DNA of 64,000 nt from Mallotus nudiflorus (GCA_947683625.1 CANTUR010000907.1:124001-188000); one strand, 5' to 3'. Positions 34,087 through 46,880 are shown, counted from the stretch's first letter. Notes: generated by a model not told the origin, from the sequence alone. Numbers and translations are program-made.

Positions 34087-37000
34087 ATGAAGCAAGTAAC
34101 TGAAAGGATGGGTGATGATGCTGTTAAGGAGCTGCTGTGTTTGCCACCTGAGGAGGAACCACCCCAGGACTTAGCTACTATCATTAGTGACAGTTTTATT
34201 GATATTTTTTATGAAGAAACTGATGTAATAACGTCCGATCTTTATGTGGATGAAGATGTTGTTTTTCCTATGGTCAATGACATGAATGCTGGTTTTACTT
34301 ACTTATGTGATGTGCATCCTGATAGTTCTATGCATTATAATTTTGATCGATCATGTATATTTAACATTAATTCAATTCAATTTGATTCATTTAACATGGG
34401 AATAAATGATAATCCAAAGAACATTTCTATATCACATGATGTAACTCCTGAAGAGAGGAAAAATTTTGAGAGAATATTAATAAAAAGAAAGATAGGATTT
34501 GCTTGGACTTATTAAGATATGCCAGGTTTGGATAGGGAAATAGCAGAGCATCACATTCCAACTCATCCAGAAACTAAGCCAGTTAAACAGAAATTGCACA
34601 GATTAAGACCAGAATGGACAGAAAAGATAAGGGAGGAAATTGCTAAGCAAATACAGGCTAACTTCCTAGAAGTAGTAGACTACCCTTAATGGCTAGCAAA
34701 CATAGTACCTGTTCCTAAGAAAGATGGAAAAGTATGGATGTGTGTAGATTTTAGGGATCTGAACAAGGCCTGTCCAAAAGATGACTTCCCATTACCTCAC
34801 ATTGATGTAATAGTGGATAGTGCTACAGCAAGTGCAATGTATTCTTTTATGGATGAATTTTCTGGGTATCACCAGATAATGATGGCAGTCATGAACAAGA
34901 TTAAAACAACTTTCATCACAGAATGGGGGACCTATTATTATAAGGTAATGCCTTTCGGACTAAAGAATGTAGGTGAAACTTATCAAAGAGCCGCTACTGC
35001 ACTTTTCCATGATATGATGCATAAGGAGGTTGAAGTGTACGTGGATGACATGATGGTCAAATCAAAGATAAGAGGAGGACACTTTGAAGCCTTAGATAGG
35101 TTTTGGGCCCAAATTGAGAGGTACAACTTGAGACTCAACCCAAAGAAGTGTATTTTTAGGGTTACTTTAGGGAAGCTGGTAGGGCATATAATGAGCAGCC
35201 AAGGAATTGAAGTGGATCCGGATAAAGTGAAAGCCATCCAAGAAATGCCGGCACTAAAGATGGAGAAATAAGTAAGAGGATTCCTTGGTAGGTTGTAGTA
35301 TATTAGTAGGTTTATCACAAAACTCACCATCATTTGTGATCCTATCTTTAAGCTCTTAAGGAAAGATCTGCCGGTTAAGTGGAATGATGATTGTCAGAAA
35401 GCTTTCGATAAGATCAAGGAGTATCTTATTAATCCACCTGTTCTAAAACCACCTAGACAGGGTAAGCCATTGGTTTTATACTTGGCTTTAGAAGAGGATG
35501 CAATGGGGGCAATGTTAGCACAAGAAGGGTCAGATGGAATAGAGCACACAGTGTATTACTTGAGCAAGAAGTTTTGTCGTATGAGGAAAATATGATTTAG
35601 TAGAAAAGACATGCCTGATCATGATTTGGGCTATAAGGAAATTGAGGCATTATTTTTAATCTTACAGGTTTCAAGCTGTTTCAAGAGTAAACCCTCTAAG
35701 GTATCTATTTCAAGCATCGGCTTTAACTGAAAAAATGTCTCGATGGTTGGTACTCTTAACTGAATTCGATATAGAGTACATTACTACAAAGGTAATCAAA
35801 GGAAGAGCAGTAGCATAATTCTTAACTCAAAATGCGATCAAAGGTAAAGAGCAGTGGAATTTAGAGTTTCCAGATGAGAACTTAGCAGTTGTAGAGCACC
35901 GGGAGTAAAAACTTTACTTCGATAAAGCTGTAAACAATAAAGGAGCTGGATTAGGAGTGATTCTTGTTACACCAGAAGGAGAAACCATACCAATGGCAAA
36001 GAAACTGGATTTTAAGGTCACAAACAACATGGATGAGTATAAAGCATGTATCTATGGTGAGGCAGTTGTGGCAACTGGAGTGAAAGATTTGTTAGTTTAT
36101 GGAGATTCAGTGTTAGTCATTGGTCAGGGTAATGAAGAAGGGGAAGTAAAAGAGGAACAACTGAAGCCTTATATCTGCTATTTGAAAGCCTTAATGAAGA
36201 ATTTCACCAAATGTCTCTTTATCCATCTATCCAGAGATGATAATTAGATGGCAGTGCACTGGCAACACTCTCTTCGATATAGGATAGTGCAACTGGGTTG
36301 ACCATGAAACCTTTAGTGATCATGAAGTCTAGAGCACCGTGTTACTGGGGTGAGCAGATTATGAATGTTCAAATAAGGCCTGAAGAAAAGCCTTGGTTTT
36401 ATGATGTCCAGAGATTCATTAAAGAAGGAATTTATCTAGATGAAGCAACCTCAAGGGAAAGATATGCTCTTCATGTTCTTACACATAACTATGCAAGTCA
36501 TGACAGAGTATTATACAAAAGAATGCCGAACGGGATGCAGCTCAGGTGTCTCAAAAAAGATAAAGCTGAAGAGGTAATGCAAGAGATTTATGCAAGGGCT
36601 TGTGGTTCTCATATGAATGGGATAATTCTAGCTAAGAAAATACTCAGACAAGGGTATTACTAGATGACTATAGAAAAGGATTGTATCAAGATGGTAAAAC
36701 AATGCCATCAGTGTTAAATCCACAGGAATCTTAGTCACATGCCTCTAACAGTGTTGAATAGTTTATCATCCCCTTGGCCTTTTACAGCATGGAGAATTGA
36801 TATCATAGGAGAAATAAGACCGATAACACCAAATGGGCATAAGTACATAGTGGTGGCAATTGATTACTTTTCGAGATGGGTAGAGGAAGAATCTTTCAAC
36901 ACTCTGAAAGCAAAATAGATGGCACAGTTCATCGAGAAGAGCCTTATTTACGGATATGGGGTTCCACATCATGTTGTGACAGATAATGGGGTTCAGTTTC

Positions 37001-37637
37001 AAGCAGAAACAGTAGAGTTGTTACAAAAATATGGGATTGAGCACCATAAATCTTCACCTTATCGCTCTCAAGCTAATGGAGCAGTGGAAGCAGATAATAA
37101 AATGTCAAGAAAATCCTTTCTAAGATAGTTAAAACCTACAAGGATTGGTTTGAATATCTTCCTTTTGCCTTATAGGGATATAGGACTACAGCTCGAACCG
37201 CCATAGGCCAAACACCGTTCTCCTTGGTATATGGTTATGAGGCAGTTTTGCCCATAGAAACTGAGATTAAGTCCTTGAGAGTAGTCATGAAGGCTAAAAT
37301 AACTGAGAATGAATGGGTGCAGAAAAGATATGATCATCTAGTATCTCTAGATGAGAAAAGGATGGATGCTTTATTCCATACTCAGATATATCAAAGAAGG
37401 ATAGTAAGGGCGTTCAATAAGAAGGTTAAGCCTAGGAAGATCAAAGCTGGAGATATGGTGCTAAAACAGTCTAGAGTCGTGGTGTTCGATCCGAGAGGTA
37501 AATTTAGACCAAATTGGGAAGGACCGTACTTGGTCAAATCGGTCCTACCTAAAGGAGCTGTTAGGATATCAGATCTTGAAGGAAATGAGTTTATGGAACC
37601 TGTTAATCTGAATCGCCTCAAGAAGTACTACTTGTAA
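34087..37637 (+). pseudogene. Ogre RT, RNase H, archaeal RNase H and integrase, decayed
   Basis: RT: MCVDFRDLNKACPKDDFPLP, VMPFGLKN and VEVYVDDMMVKSK (catalytic YVDD). RNase H: about 35380-35590 (KPLVLYLALEEDAMGAMLAQ). Archaeal-type RNase H: about 35930-36247 (TNNMDEYKACIYGEAV). Integrase: from about 36560, with the WRIDIIG, VTDNGVQF and NGAVEADNK acids and, near the C-terminus, NWEGPYLVKS. Stops at about 34513, 34687, 35269, 35296, 35815, 36246, 36661, 36714, 36916 and 37172 and a frameshift near 37115 kill it. The terminal frame stops at 37635-37637. Confidence 0.88.
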
Positions 37638-38168
37638 AGAATATGAATAAAAGTATAATAAAGAAAATAAAGTCCACTGGCTAGAAAACCTGAAAAGGCT
37701 AATCAAACAAAAGTTAGGATATTCTCACTGTTCAGAAAACCCACAAAGGGCTGGCAGGAAAAAGTTAGGGAAATAAATAAAAAATAATGGTCCCGCTGAT
37801 TAGAAAACTCGCAAAGGGCTAGTTAAGAAAAAATTAGGGAAATAAAATGTGAGTGAAAAATATTCGGTTAGAAAATCCGTGAGGACTAGCTGATAACAGG
37901 AGTTATGTCATGTGATGTATTAAATGTACTCATTTTGGCCTAATTAATGAATGAAATTGAAATTGAAGTTCTGTTAAACTTTGCATATCTTTCTTTATTA
38001 TAAAGCATAAGTACTTAAAAGGATAACAAAACATAAGAAAGCCTAAAACTAGCTCTATGAGACCATTCTATCTAGTGAAGTCTTTGTTTCTTCCTTTGTG
38101 ACTCATTAACAAAGTTTGAGTTCTCTTATACCTAGAAAATCCTAGTGTTCTGTCTTTTGGATAACAAT
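37638..38168. repeat. Spacer between pol and antisense gene with GAAAACC repeats
   Basis: Holds four diverged copies (from about 37675, 37728, 37790 and 37862) of a unit of about 50-60 bases: a gctgattagaaaacc-like start, gcaaagggct, then aaaagttaggg. Two more copies lie in the antisense gene's intron at 38641 and 38692. Confidence 0.7.
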
Positions 38169-39384
38169 CTAAGTTTTGTAATCATCATCAGTAGTAACAT
38201 CAGCATCTAGGTGTATGTTTTGTTCAAGGGCTTTACAAGGCCACAAGCTCATAATCTTATCCAGAGAATCTTGTCTCAAAGGAAAGCCTTCAAAGTCAGT
38301 CAAAATAGTAACGATGAACTGAGAGCGACCATATTGACGACAAAGGTGTAAAGGGGTAAAAAAGGTAGAGAAGTGTAGCCCTGGAATAGGAACACAGTGA
38401 TCATACAGCTCAATAATCATGAACTTCAATCTCCACCAAGGGTAGACCCATGTGATCTCAGCATCTGAAATCTTGTTCAACCAGTCAACCCATTGGTCCA
38501 TAGAACATTTATCTTTCATTTTCAGAGGATGAGATTGTAGCTGATGAGGTTGATAAGTCAAAGGATTGAGGGGTATAGTAAACAAGCTCAGCTTTTCCTG
38601 TAACTAAATCTAAAAAATAAATGAATAAATAAATAAAAGCCCACTAAGTTGAAAACCTGAAAGGGCAGCTTAGGCAAAAGTTAGGGCAAGCCTGCTAAGC
38701 TGAAAACCTGAAAGGGCGACTTAGGCAAAAGTTAAGGCAAAATAAATAAAAGTTTTGGTTGCATACTTGAAGAAGTAAGTTGCCTGAAAAACGGCTATGA
38801 GTCTTGAAATTGTATAGCCCAATGATGGTCTCAGCAAGGATAACTAGCATAGGGTTAGCCCCAATCTCTACCTATTCCAAAATACTGATAATGCATGTAT
38901 CGGCACCACCATGGTGAGAAACTAGCAAAAATTGAGCATATAAATAGAAAGCAATTGTTCTAGTCCAAGAAGCAGTGTTCCTGTCCCAAGTCCCATAAAC
39001 GGTGATTATAGAAGAAAGATTGATGGTCCTAGGGTTATGCATATACATGTAAATATCAACTGGGGGTAAATCAAAGAACGTAACCAATCTACCAGGAAAT
39101 TGCATCTCCAAATCAAGAAGGGCTATCATAGCAGTCGAGTCTAATGTACATCCCAGAATAGTTGCAAACTCTTCAATCATTAGACAAAGCTCTTGCCTAT
39201 TAAACCTGAATACATGGTCCTTGACATCCTAGAAGGTAGAAGCAGCATGTAGAAGATTGTTATTGATAGTCAGGTGCTAAAGAGATTTCAGGGTTTTGAT
39301 GTGGAAAGGTTGAAGCTTATTCCAGTCATCACCATTAAGACTTTTAAGAAATTTCTTCATTGTTTGGAGAGATGCTTGAGTCAT
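38169..39384 (-). pseudogene. Antisense DUF7745-like gene of the Ogre element
   Basis: Two exons on the minus strand, 39384-38767 and 38597-38169, join in phase 0 through a GT-AG intron (CAA|GTATGC ... TTACAG|GAAAAG) to 348 codons. Exon 1 reads MIEEFATILGCTLDS, RTIAFYLYAQFLLVS and GGADTCIISILE. Exon 2 reads WVDWLNKISDAEITWVYPWW and ends with LCRQYGRSQ. This layout matches the DUF7745 family of plant proteins commonly found with Tat elements; the assignment is by remembered pattern. Three in-frame stops (after KSL, after HAASTF and after SILE) show decay. It is tail to tail with integrase, and its function is unknown. Confidence 0.65.
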
Positions 39385-39426
39385 GATGAGGGTATAGAGA
39401 ATGAAGGAGAATGCCCCTTATATGGT

Positions 39427-39436
39427 CTTATATAAG
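39427..39436 (-). promoter_or_regulatory. Candidate TATA box of the DUF7745-like gene
   Basis: cttatataag is palindromic and reads TATATAAG on the minus strand, about 45 bases upstream of the ATG at 39384. A second near-copy (tatatgg/ccatata) sits just beside it. No other promoter element was recognised. Confidence 0.5.
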
Positions 39437-39802
39437 GAAAGAAGATGAGTTCATATGGGAAAAGGATTCTGCTAGTAAAGAAAGATGTGGATAAGGATAT
39501 AGAATCTGAAAAGGATTGGGATAAATAGATAATTGGGAAGATAATCCATTCTTTTAATTATTTATCTATCCAATATTATCCATCTTGGAAAAAGATTAAG
39601 ATAAATGAATAATTAATTAAAAAAGGATAATGTTCATTAACTTTTTTTTAATTAGTTATTTTAAAAAAAAATCCATTAAGATGCAAACACTGTTTCAGTT
39701 CTATCTAACAGTGTTCGAGACGATACATGAATAAAAATAGCAGTACAATAGAGAGTAGTCAAATACAGACATGCAGAAAGTCAGGAATACAAAAACTCTA
39801 AA

Positions 39803-42800
39803 TCACTCATCTTGTGCTCTAGTATCAGGCCATAGGCTCCATCCTTTGGTAGGGTCATCATGATGATAAGTGTATGGAGATCTGGCAGATGAAGTCCCAA
39901 CACTATACAGATCAAAGCCCAAGTTTGCAAGCTGCCGATGAAGCATCTCGTTCTCCCCGCTCTAGACTGCTGGAATAACTCTGCATACACAGAAAACACC
40001 ATCTCATATGCATTACATGCATTACATGCATAACATGCATACACTTGCATTGTCTCAGTGAAGGCGCTTACTCGCCAACTGTCTGTAACCTGCATCATAA
40101 ATAATCTCTGAGACGAGGCAAGTATTTATAGATACTCTGCTTGTGTTGGGGGAACCTGTTTTGTAAATTTTTTTTACTAATATCAATGTCAAGTGTACAA
40201 ATCCATATAAGAAATAAATCAAACGGACTCACATGAGAGGCATATGGTAGACAAAAGCTAGAAAGCTGAGCATCACCGAACTGCATCTGCTGCTCAACTA
40301 GAGCCTGAACAGTGGGTGCCCAGTAGAACATGGACCTATCTAGAAGCAAGATATCACCAAGGGTAATGCTCACAAAAGCACCATCGCGACTAAACCCAAT
40401 GTGCTGAGCATGATGAATAGGACTAGGTCTGGGCTCAGGGCTCTCAATATTAGGAACAACCTCAGTCTCTGGAACAACCTCAGTCTTTAGAACAACCTCA
40501 GTCTCTAGAGCAATCTCAGTATCCTCATTCGCATCAACAGGGGAGTGAACCTCCTCAAACTATAAAGATAAGGAGTGATTCATAGGTTCTAGAAATAGAA
40601 GCTGAAATAATAAGAAATTACCTCATCATCGTCAATAGGAACATCCTCCAAGGGACTCTCACGGATGAACTGCTGATAATGTCAAGAACACTTAAGGAAA
40701 TCTGAGGTAGCATATCCCTGTAGTGCATCCCTTAGCTCTGAACCTATAAGATACGAACTGCGGAGCATAGAGGAAGGGACATCAGATGGAATGCGATGTT
40801 GAGAAGGGCCAGAAGACCAGCGATACACTCGCTCCCCTAAATACCACATCAGACAGCCATAACCAAAGAGCAGGATCCTTATAGGCTCTAAATGAGCTGC
40901 AGCCACCATGAAATCATATCATTGGATGTAATATCCCGTGTTTTTAAATATTTTTACACTGTACCGGGATATGCAGTGTCAATAATTTTTGTATATATAT
41001 ATTACGATATTTTTATGAGTTGTTATGTATTTTAAACCTATTTTAATTACTGTGTTTTATCTACAGTACTTTACGTAAAATTTTCCCGGGACTTGCATTT
41101 TCGGGGAAATTTTCACGTAAATATTTTAGTATTAATTATTTTAATATATTTTCGGACTTGCATGGACTCATACGTATTTTTAAATTACTAAATAAGCCTA
41201 CGCGTGTGTATATTTATTTAATTAGGGTTTAGTATTATCCTAATATTTTATTTATTATTTATTAGTTTTATTGATATTTAATTATTTTTATTTAGTATAA
41301 ATTATTAAAATATTAAATTTTATGTGTGTGGTTTATATTTAAAGTGTGTAATTTAATACTATTTTATTATATAGTGTAAAGTATATATATATACATATAT
41401 ACATTAAAAATTGTCAAAAATCAAAAGAATTGGAAAATTACCATTTTGCCCCCGTGAGTCTCCTTCTTCCCCGATCACTTCCCTTTGCCGTTCCGATCGC
41501 TGCCATGCCATTCCCTTGCCGTGGGTGTGCCATCCGGTGTGCCACCACCTTCCCCAACCTTCCTCGCCGCCTGTGGTAGCCGTTTTCGGCGTCTGGAAGT
41601 CGATTTTGGCCGGAGAAGCCGAAACTTTGGCCACCGTCGATCACGCCGATTCCGGCCACCGTTTTCGACACCGCCGGTATTCATCGACTCCTTGAGCTCC
41701 GATGAGTGTGATTCTAGCTTTGGTTTGAGCTAAAATAGTCTAGAATTGTTTAGGTTTCGAATTTTCAATTTCGGCCTATTAGGGTTTTTGATTTTTTTGA
41801 GCTTCGAATTGATTGATTCATGAAAACTTCCTTCACAAATTTTGTTCCTAGTAGCTCAATATACATGTATGAATTTTTGTAGAATTTTTGGAGATTTTTT
41901 GGATTTTTGGGTATTTTTGAATATTTTAATATTATTTTCTAATTTTCGGAAATTAATTATTTAAATTATGAAATTGGAATTTATGGTTAAATTAGGTGTT
42001 GAAATGAATTATCGGAATTTATTTGGAATTTTTATGAATTTCTAAGTATTTATTTTGAATTATTGAAGTTTATGTGATTTTGAGAAATTAGGGTTAATTG
42101 TGTTTTTATTTGAAATTAATTGGTTAATTGAGTTTAATTATTAATATTATTGATAAATATGTTGAGAAAATTAATTTTGGATAATTTTATGATTTTTGGT
42201 GAATTTTTGAAGTAATTTAGGTATATTTATATATATAAGGGTATTTTGGTAATTTTACCCTAAATTGGCTAAAAATGTAATTTAATTGGTTTTAATAGTT
42301 ATTTAAGGTAAAAAAATGATTTCTATAAATTATTTGATATTTTTTAACTAATTAAAACTATTTTTCGTGAATTATTTTCAATTATATATATAATATACGG
42401 TTTTTCTAATAAAATGAGTTTTTATTGGTTTCTAATGTGTTTAAAGGTTAATTATGTAATTTCTACTTATAAAATGTATTTCTATGCTATAAGGATATTT
42501 TTGGTATTTTTAGATTATTCTGTGTTTGTGGACCCCGGTCGGTGGACTGTAGTTTGGAGTCCAACCGAGGGGTTGTGGGTTTGTGTTGAGCTTATTTTCG
42601 AAGTGTATTTCTTTGCAGGGTCGGCTCTACTCTTTTAAGTAGAGAGATGTCCGTTTTACAGGGGAGATTCTGCCGAATTTTTGGTAGAATTCTCGTAAAA
42701 TGTGATATCCAGTCGAACCTAATTCTGTTTCCGTATTTAAATACTCTAGATCGAATTCTAGGATTTCTGTTAGGATTATTCTAATGTCAGTTAATTATTT

Positions 42801-45165
42801 CTTGTTTAGTTACGCCGAGACCGAGGGCTAGTGGACCAGGTCCGTCGGACCCGTCTCGTGGAGCGCACTAGGTGAGTTACTATACTATATATATATGCTT
42901 AGGATGCATGATTTAGAAATATATGTTTTACTTTGATTAAAATGCATAAATAATATGATTTATATTAAGTATATTTTTTGTTTATTTTTGGTATATAATA
43001 AATTATATACATGTTTTATTAATAAAATATATTTAAAATGTTTTTAAATATATTTTTAGTTTAATTTATGATTTGATTGGATTTATTTAACATATATATA
43101 CTCGAAATATACATGGTTTACTTTTGGTATATTTCCGGTATATATATGGTTTATATTGTTATTTCATTTAAATTCATGCCTCATTTATTTTAATGAATGA
43201 TTTATTTATTAATGAAGGATATCAATAGAACGTGCTACCTAGTGGGCAGTACTAGGACCGAGTACGTACCGGTACGCCTATAGTATTTAGGCTATAATGC
43301 TATAATACTAACTTATCTGTGGATATTGATTGATTATGATTATTTGATGTGTGAGATGTGGTTTGGGGTGTGATTGCTGGAGCTCGGTTGACCAAGTGTC
43401 TCTGGGCCAATCACACTAGCAGTCAGACTGCTGGAGCTCGGTTGACTTAGTGTCTCGGGGCCAGTCTACTGTCTAAATGGATTAAGTGGATATATTTGGA
43501 TTCAGTGATCCTGTATGGCTAGAGTGTTGTCTAATACTATTTTCGAGGTTGCGATATTCTAGGGTTCTATGTGATCCTTCATAAACTATGATTTTCAATA
43601 AAATATATAAAAAATGATTTTTACTGCATCTGTGTGAATTTGCCTGTATATATACATATTAGATATGTATTATTGACTGTATGCATTATCATTTAGTGTG
43701 TATGTATATATATTATAGTAATTCACTCAGTGAGGTCTGACTCCCCTCCGTTGACTATTTTTCAGGAGAGTCAACTTCTTCAGACCTCAGTAGCAGGTCG
43801 ATACGCCGAATTTCTTCCGCCCCGGCTTCTTTGTGTAAATTATCTACTTGAGTCTTATTTATTTTATCTAGACACTGCAGTAGTTGTGAATTAAAGTATT
43901 GGATTTCATGTATCTTATTTTTTTTAAAGAGATGTATTATATTGAAACTGGATTTGTATTAAAGATTATATATCTATGAGATGAAATTTGATTTAAATCC
44001 AGTTGATGTGAATAATATTATGATATTATGATTTTTATTTCCGCTGCATAATATATGATTATTGTTATTGTTGCATGATTTATTTTATTTTTAGGCTTGC
44101 TACGGGTTCCGGATTCGAAAGAATTCCCGTTCCCTAGCGCCGGTCATGGCCCCTGTTTTGGGTCGTGACATTGGATGTCCTCAGAACCATTCAACTAATC
44201 AGAGTATATCTGCAATTTATGTAAATTAAGTCTAATATCTATTAAACTGTAACATACTAATGATTTTATTTTCTTTTTCCTTACTAGGTGCCACTCGACA
44301 GTGTTCAAATGATCACGGTACGTTCGTAAAGTATTCCTATTGTTAGCAAGGCGGGAAGAACCCCATCTCATCATCAGAAGAAAGGTTCTATCAGAACTGA
44401 TAGCATTAAAGCCTCAAATCAGCTCGATCTCTATGCTCCAGATCTGGAAAAAAGGAGAACATATCAGAAAAAGGTAAAGAAGAGCAAGACTATAAAGATC
44501 AAATGAGGGAGAACATACATGCAAGATGTGCCAAAAGCCACACATTGTGATAGCACCTCTACAGACAATGTCCAATCTGTAATAAATATAAGTGAGTGCA
44601 ACAGATCCCCAATCTAGTATGGCAACTCGATCCAAGTCACAAAGAGGACCCAACAGAGCAATACTGACCTTATGACCAGTCTCACAAAAGAGGGTCGTGC
44701 CTAATAATATCAAAAGGAAACACCTCGCCTTATGAATAATCTGACGAGGAGTAGAAGTAGGAAGGCATCTGAATCCCTCAACTAATGATGAAAGAAGAAC
44801 ATTCTTCCGATTCTTCCATGCTAGGGTGAACCCGATAAAATCTTGCACGTACTGACTCCGTGCATGCTCTGAAAGACTACAATAGCTAATGTCAAATGGA
44901 ATTAGGGATCCTCCAAAGGAAATCCCAGTGATAGTAGAGAAACTCATAGGTGAAACGGTCAGCTCACCCACATAAGTGTGAAAAGTGTGGGTAGTATCCA
45001 TCCATCGCTCAATCAAAGCAAATAAAGAATAATGGTCAGACCGACCTTGAACAGTTGGAAGTACAATAATGAAATGCCTAAATTTGGAAGCCCAAATTAG
45101 ATGTGTCACTTGCTCCAACAATCCGTGAAATAATTCTTGGGCTAGATTGAAATAAGCCCGTAAAC
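39803..45165 (-). pseudogene. Antisense plant-mobile-domain (PMD) gene of the Ogre element, split by a solo LTR
   Basis: Read on the minus strand. Exons: about 45165-44519, 44443-44285, 44209-44171 continuing at 40926-40622, 40559-40233, and 40155 onward to a stop at 39803. GT-AG introns keep phase. The PMD (aminotransferase-like, MAIL1/MAIN family) pattern is clear: LIERWMDTTHTFHTYVGELT, GPLCDLDRVAILDWGS and LRTYRDHLNTVEWH. An acidic ETEVV repeat and a SITLGDILLLDRS C-terminal part follow. Stops lie in exons 2, 3 and 5. An upstream exon near 45590-45730 and a TATAAAGG at 45741-45750 may belong to it. In hosts, PMD proteins act in gene silencing and meristem maintenance; the role inside retroelements is unknown. 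Confidence 0.75.
40927..44170. mobile_element. Solo LTR of a gypsy element nested in the PMD gene
   Basis: 3244 bases starting TGTAATATCCCG and ending GGGTCGTGACA, flanked by TTGGA (40922-40926, 44171-44175). No PBS, PPT, gag or pol lies inside, so it is a solo LTR or a non-coding element. Two copies of ctggagctcggttgac (about 43378 and 43430) and a GC-rich patch at 41450-41700 are seen. The length and terminal words resemble Tekay/Del chromovirus LTRs, which is a recollection rather than a match. Confidence 0.8.
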
Positions 45166-46300
45166 TTCATCAGACGCTATTTTAATTTTAAAAATAAAAT
45201 AATAATTAATTAATTTAAAGATTAATTAATTAATCAAAGAATTTAAACTGAAGGATTTGATTAGTTAATTAATTAATTACCCCTTAAAAAAAACTCTTTT
45301 TTTATCAGCAATGTAGATTGCCGACTAGCAATCTACAATGCTGATCGACATTCCAGATTGTCGATCAACGTTAACTTAATTGATCAAAAATCTGGAATTC
45401 TGACAAGAATTCCAGACATCTGATCCTCTATTCTGACAACTCGGGAGTCAAATTTCATATTTTCAGAGTTAATTTCAATTTATTATGCATTTTCATATTA
45501 ATTTCTGACTAATATACATGTCAATGTCAATCTCTACTCTGAAACTAACTTTAATTACTAATTATACAGGTAATATTTTTGCAGAAATAAATAGAAGCAA
45601 GAAAATTTACCTCATTACCCACATCTCTACACCTGTGGGTATGTAAATGAATCAAAGGAAAGATAGTTGAGTCTTCTTGAAGTTCTAGATTATTCTGAGG
45701 AAAATGAAGAGGTAGAATCCTCTGACATTCTGAAGTCTAGCTCCTTTATATTGTCCGTGTGACAAGGAGGCCATAGGATCAGACGGATTGTAAATCGGAC
45801 AACAAATAGTGAAGAAATCAAGAAAAGAAAAATCAAGATCCATTGAAAAAAAAAAGAAAGAAGAAGAAAAGAATAGGAAGAGGAGGGAAGTGATTGACAT
45901 GAGAAGGCTATATCAAATGAAAACTATCCATTTTAATTCTTCCAATTTATATTCTTTTTATTCATCTTTTATTTCTTGCAATTTGGTCCATAATTGCATT
46001 TGGATTAGGAACATGTTCCTAATTAAATAATGACATTTATCAAATTAATAATTCATTGAATTATTAAAACTGCATAATCAATCTGTGATTCTGAATTTTC
46101 TATCAAGTACATAATATAGAGCAAGATTACAGAACTCATTTTTATATTTTACATGCATGATTTCAATCAAAAGTTTCATATGTTGCACAGTAGCTAAATA
46201 TGAATTTCAAATGATTATGTTATGTGCTGCACAGTAGTCATAACCTTTATTATGTTATGTACTGCATAGCGGTTGTGACATAAACTTTCAAATTTATCAG
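45166..46300. other. Region between PMD gene and tandem array in the Ogre
   Basis: No confirmed gene. 45306-45420 has inverted words (attgccgactagcaat, gatcgacattccagattgtcgatc) akin to the palindromic units of the 5' LTR. Purine-rich sequence at 45805-45890 gives chance ORFs in both directions. Confidence 0.4.
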
Positions 46301-46880
46301 TGCTAGATGTTCCATAGGAACTATAGCAAGTTTTCAATTCAACTACACTAGACGTCCCACAGGGAATATAGTGTGCATCATTAGACGTCCCATAGGGAAT
46401 ATAGTGTGCATCGTTAGACGTCCCACAGGGAATATAACAAAATTCAATTCAACTACACTAGACATCCCATAGGGAATATAGTGTGCATCATTAGACATCC
46501 CATAAGAAATATAACGAAATTCAATTCAACTACACTAGACGTCCCATAAGGAATATAGTGTGCATCGTTATACATCCCACAAGGAATATAACAAAATTCA
46601 ATTCAACTACACTAGACGTCCCATAGGGAATATAGTGTGCATCGTTAGACGTCCCACAGGGAATATAACGAAATTCAATTCAACTACACTAGACGTCCCA
46701 TAGGGAATATAGTGTACATCGTTAGACGTCCCATAGGGAATATAACGAAATCCATCATTTCTAGACGTTCTATAGGAACTATAATAAGTTTTCAATTTAT
46801 CATCGCTAAACGTCCCATAGGGAATATAGCAAAAATTCATTTGTGCAAAGTACACTAGGCATTCAACAGGAAATATAGTG
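46300..46880. repeat. 77-base tandem array near the Ogre 3' LTR
   Basis: The composite unit holds two tagacgtcccatagggaat-like halves and repeats every 77 bases (tag at 46459, 46536, 46613 and 46690), with degenerate half-units on both sides. It lies between the antisense gene and the PPT, the position where Ogre elements are known to carry hypervariable tandem repeats. Confidence 0.9.

Noticed and set aside
41404..41733. Several overlapping ORFs on both strands in a GC-rich patch
   Set aside because: They lie inside the solo LTR; openness in many frames reflects base composition.
39803..45165. PMD gene considered as a resident host gene rather than Ogre cargo
   Set aside because: It lies inside the LTR pair that shares a single CATTT target duplication, between integrase and PPT, so it was carried by the element unless inserted later; no separate target duplication was found around it.
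46300..46880. Regular repeat array considered as CRISPR
   Set aside because: Plant nuclear context, no unique spacers of constant length, no cas genes; it is a simple tandem repeat.
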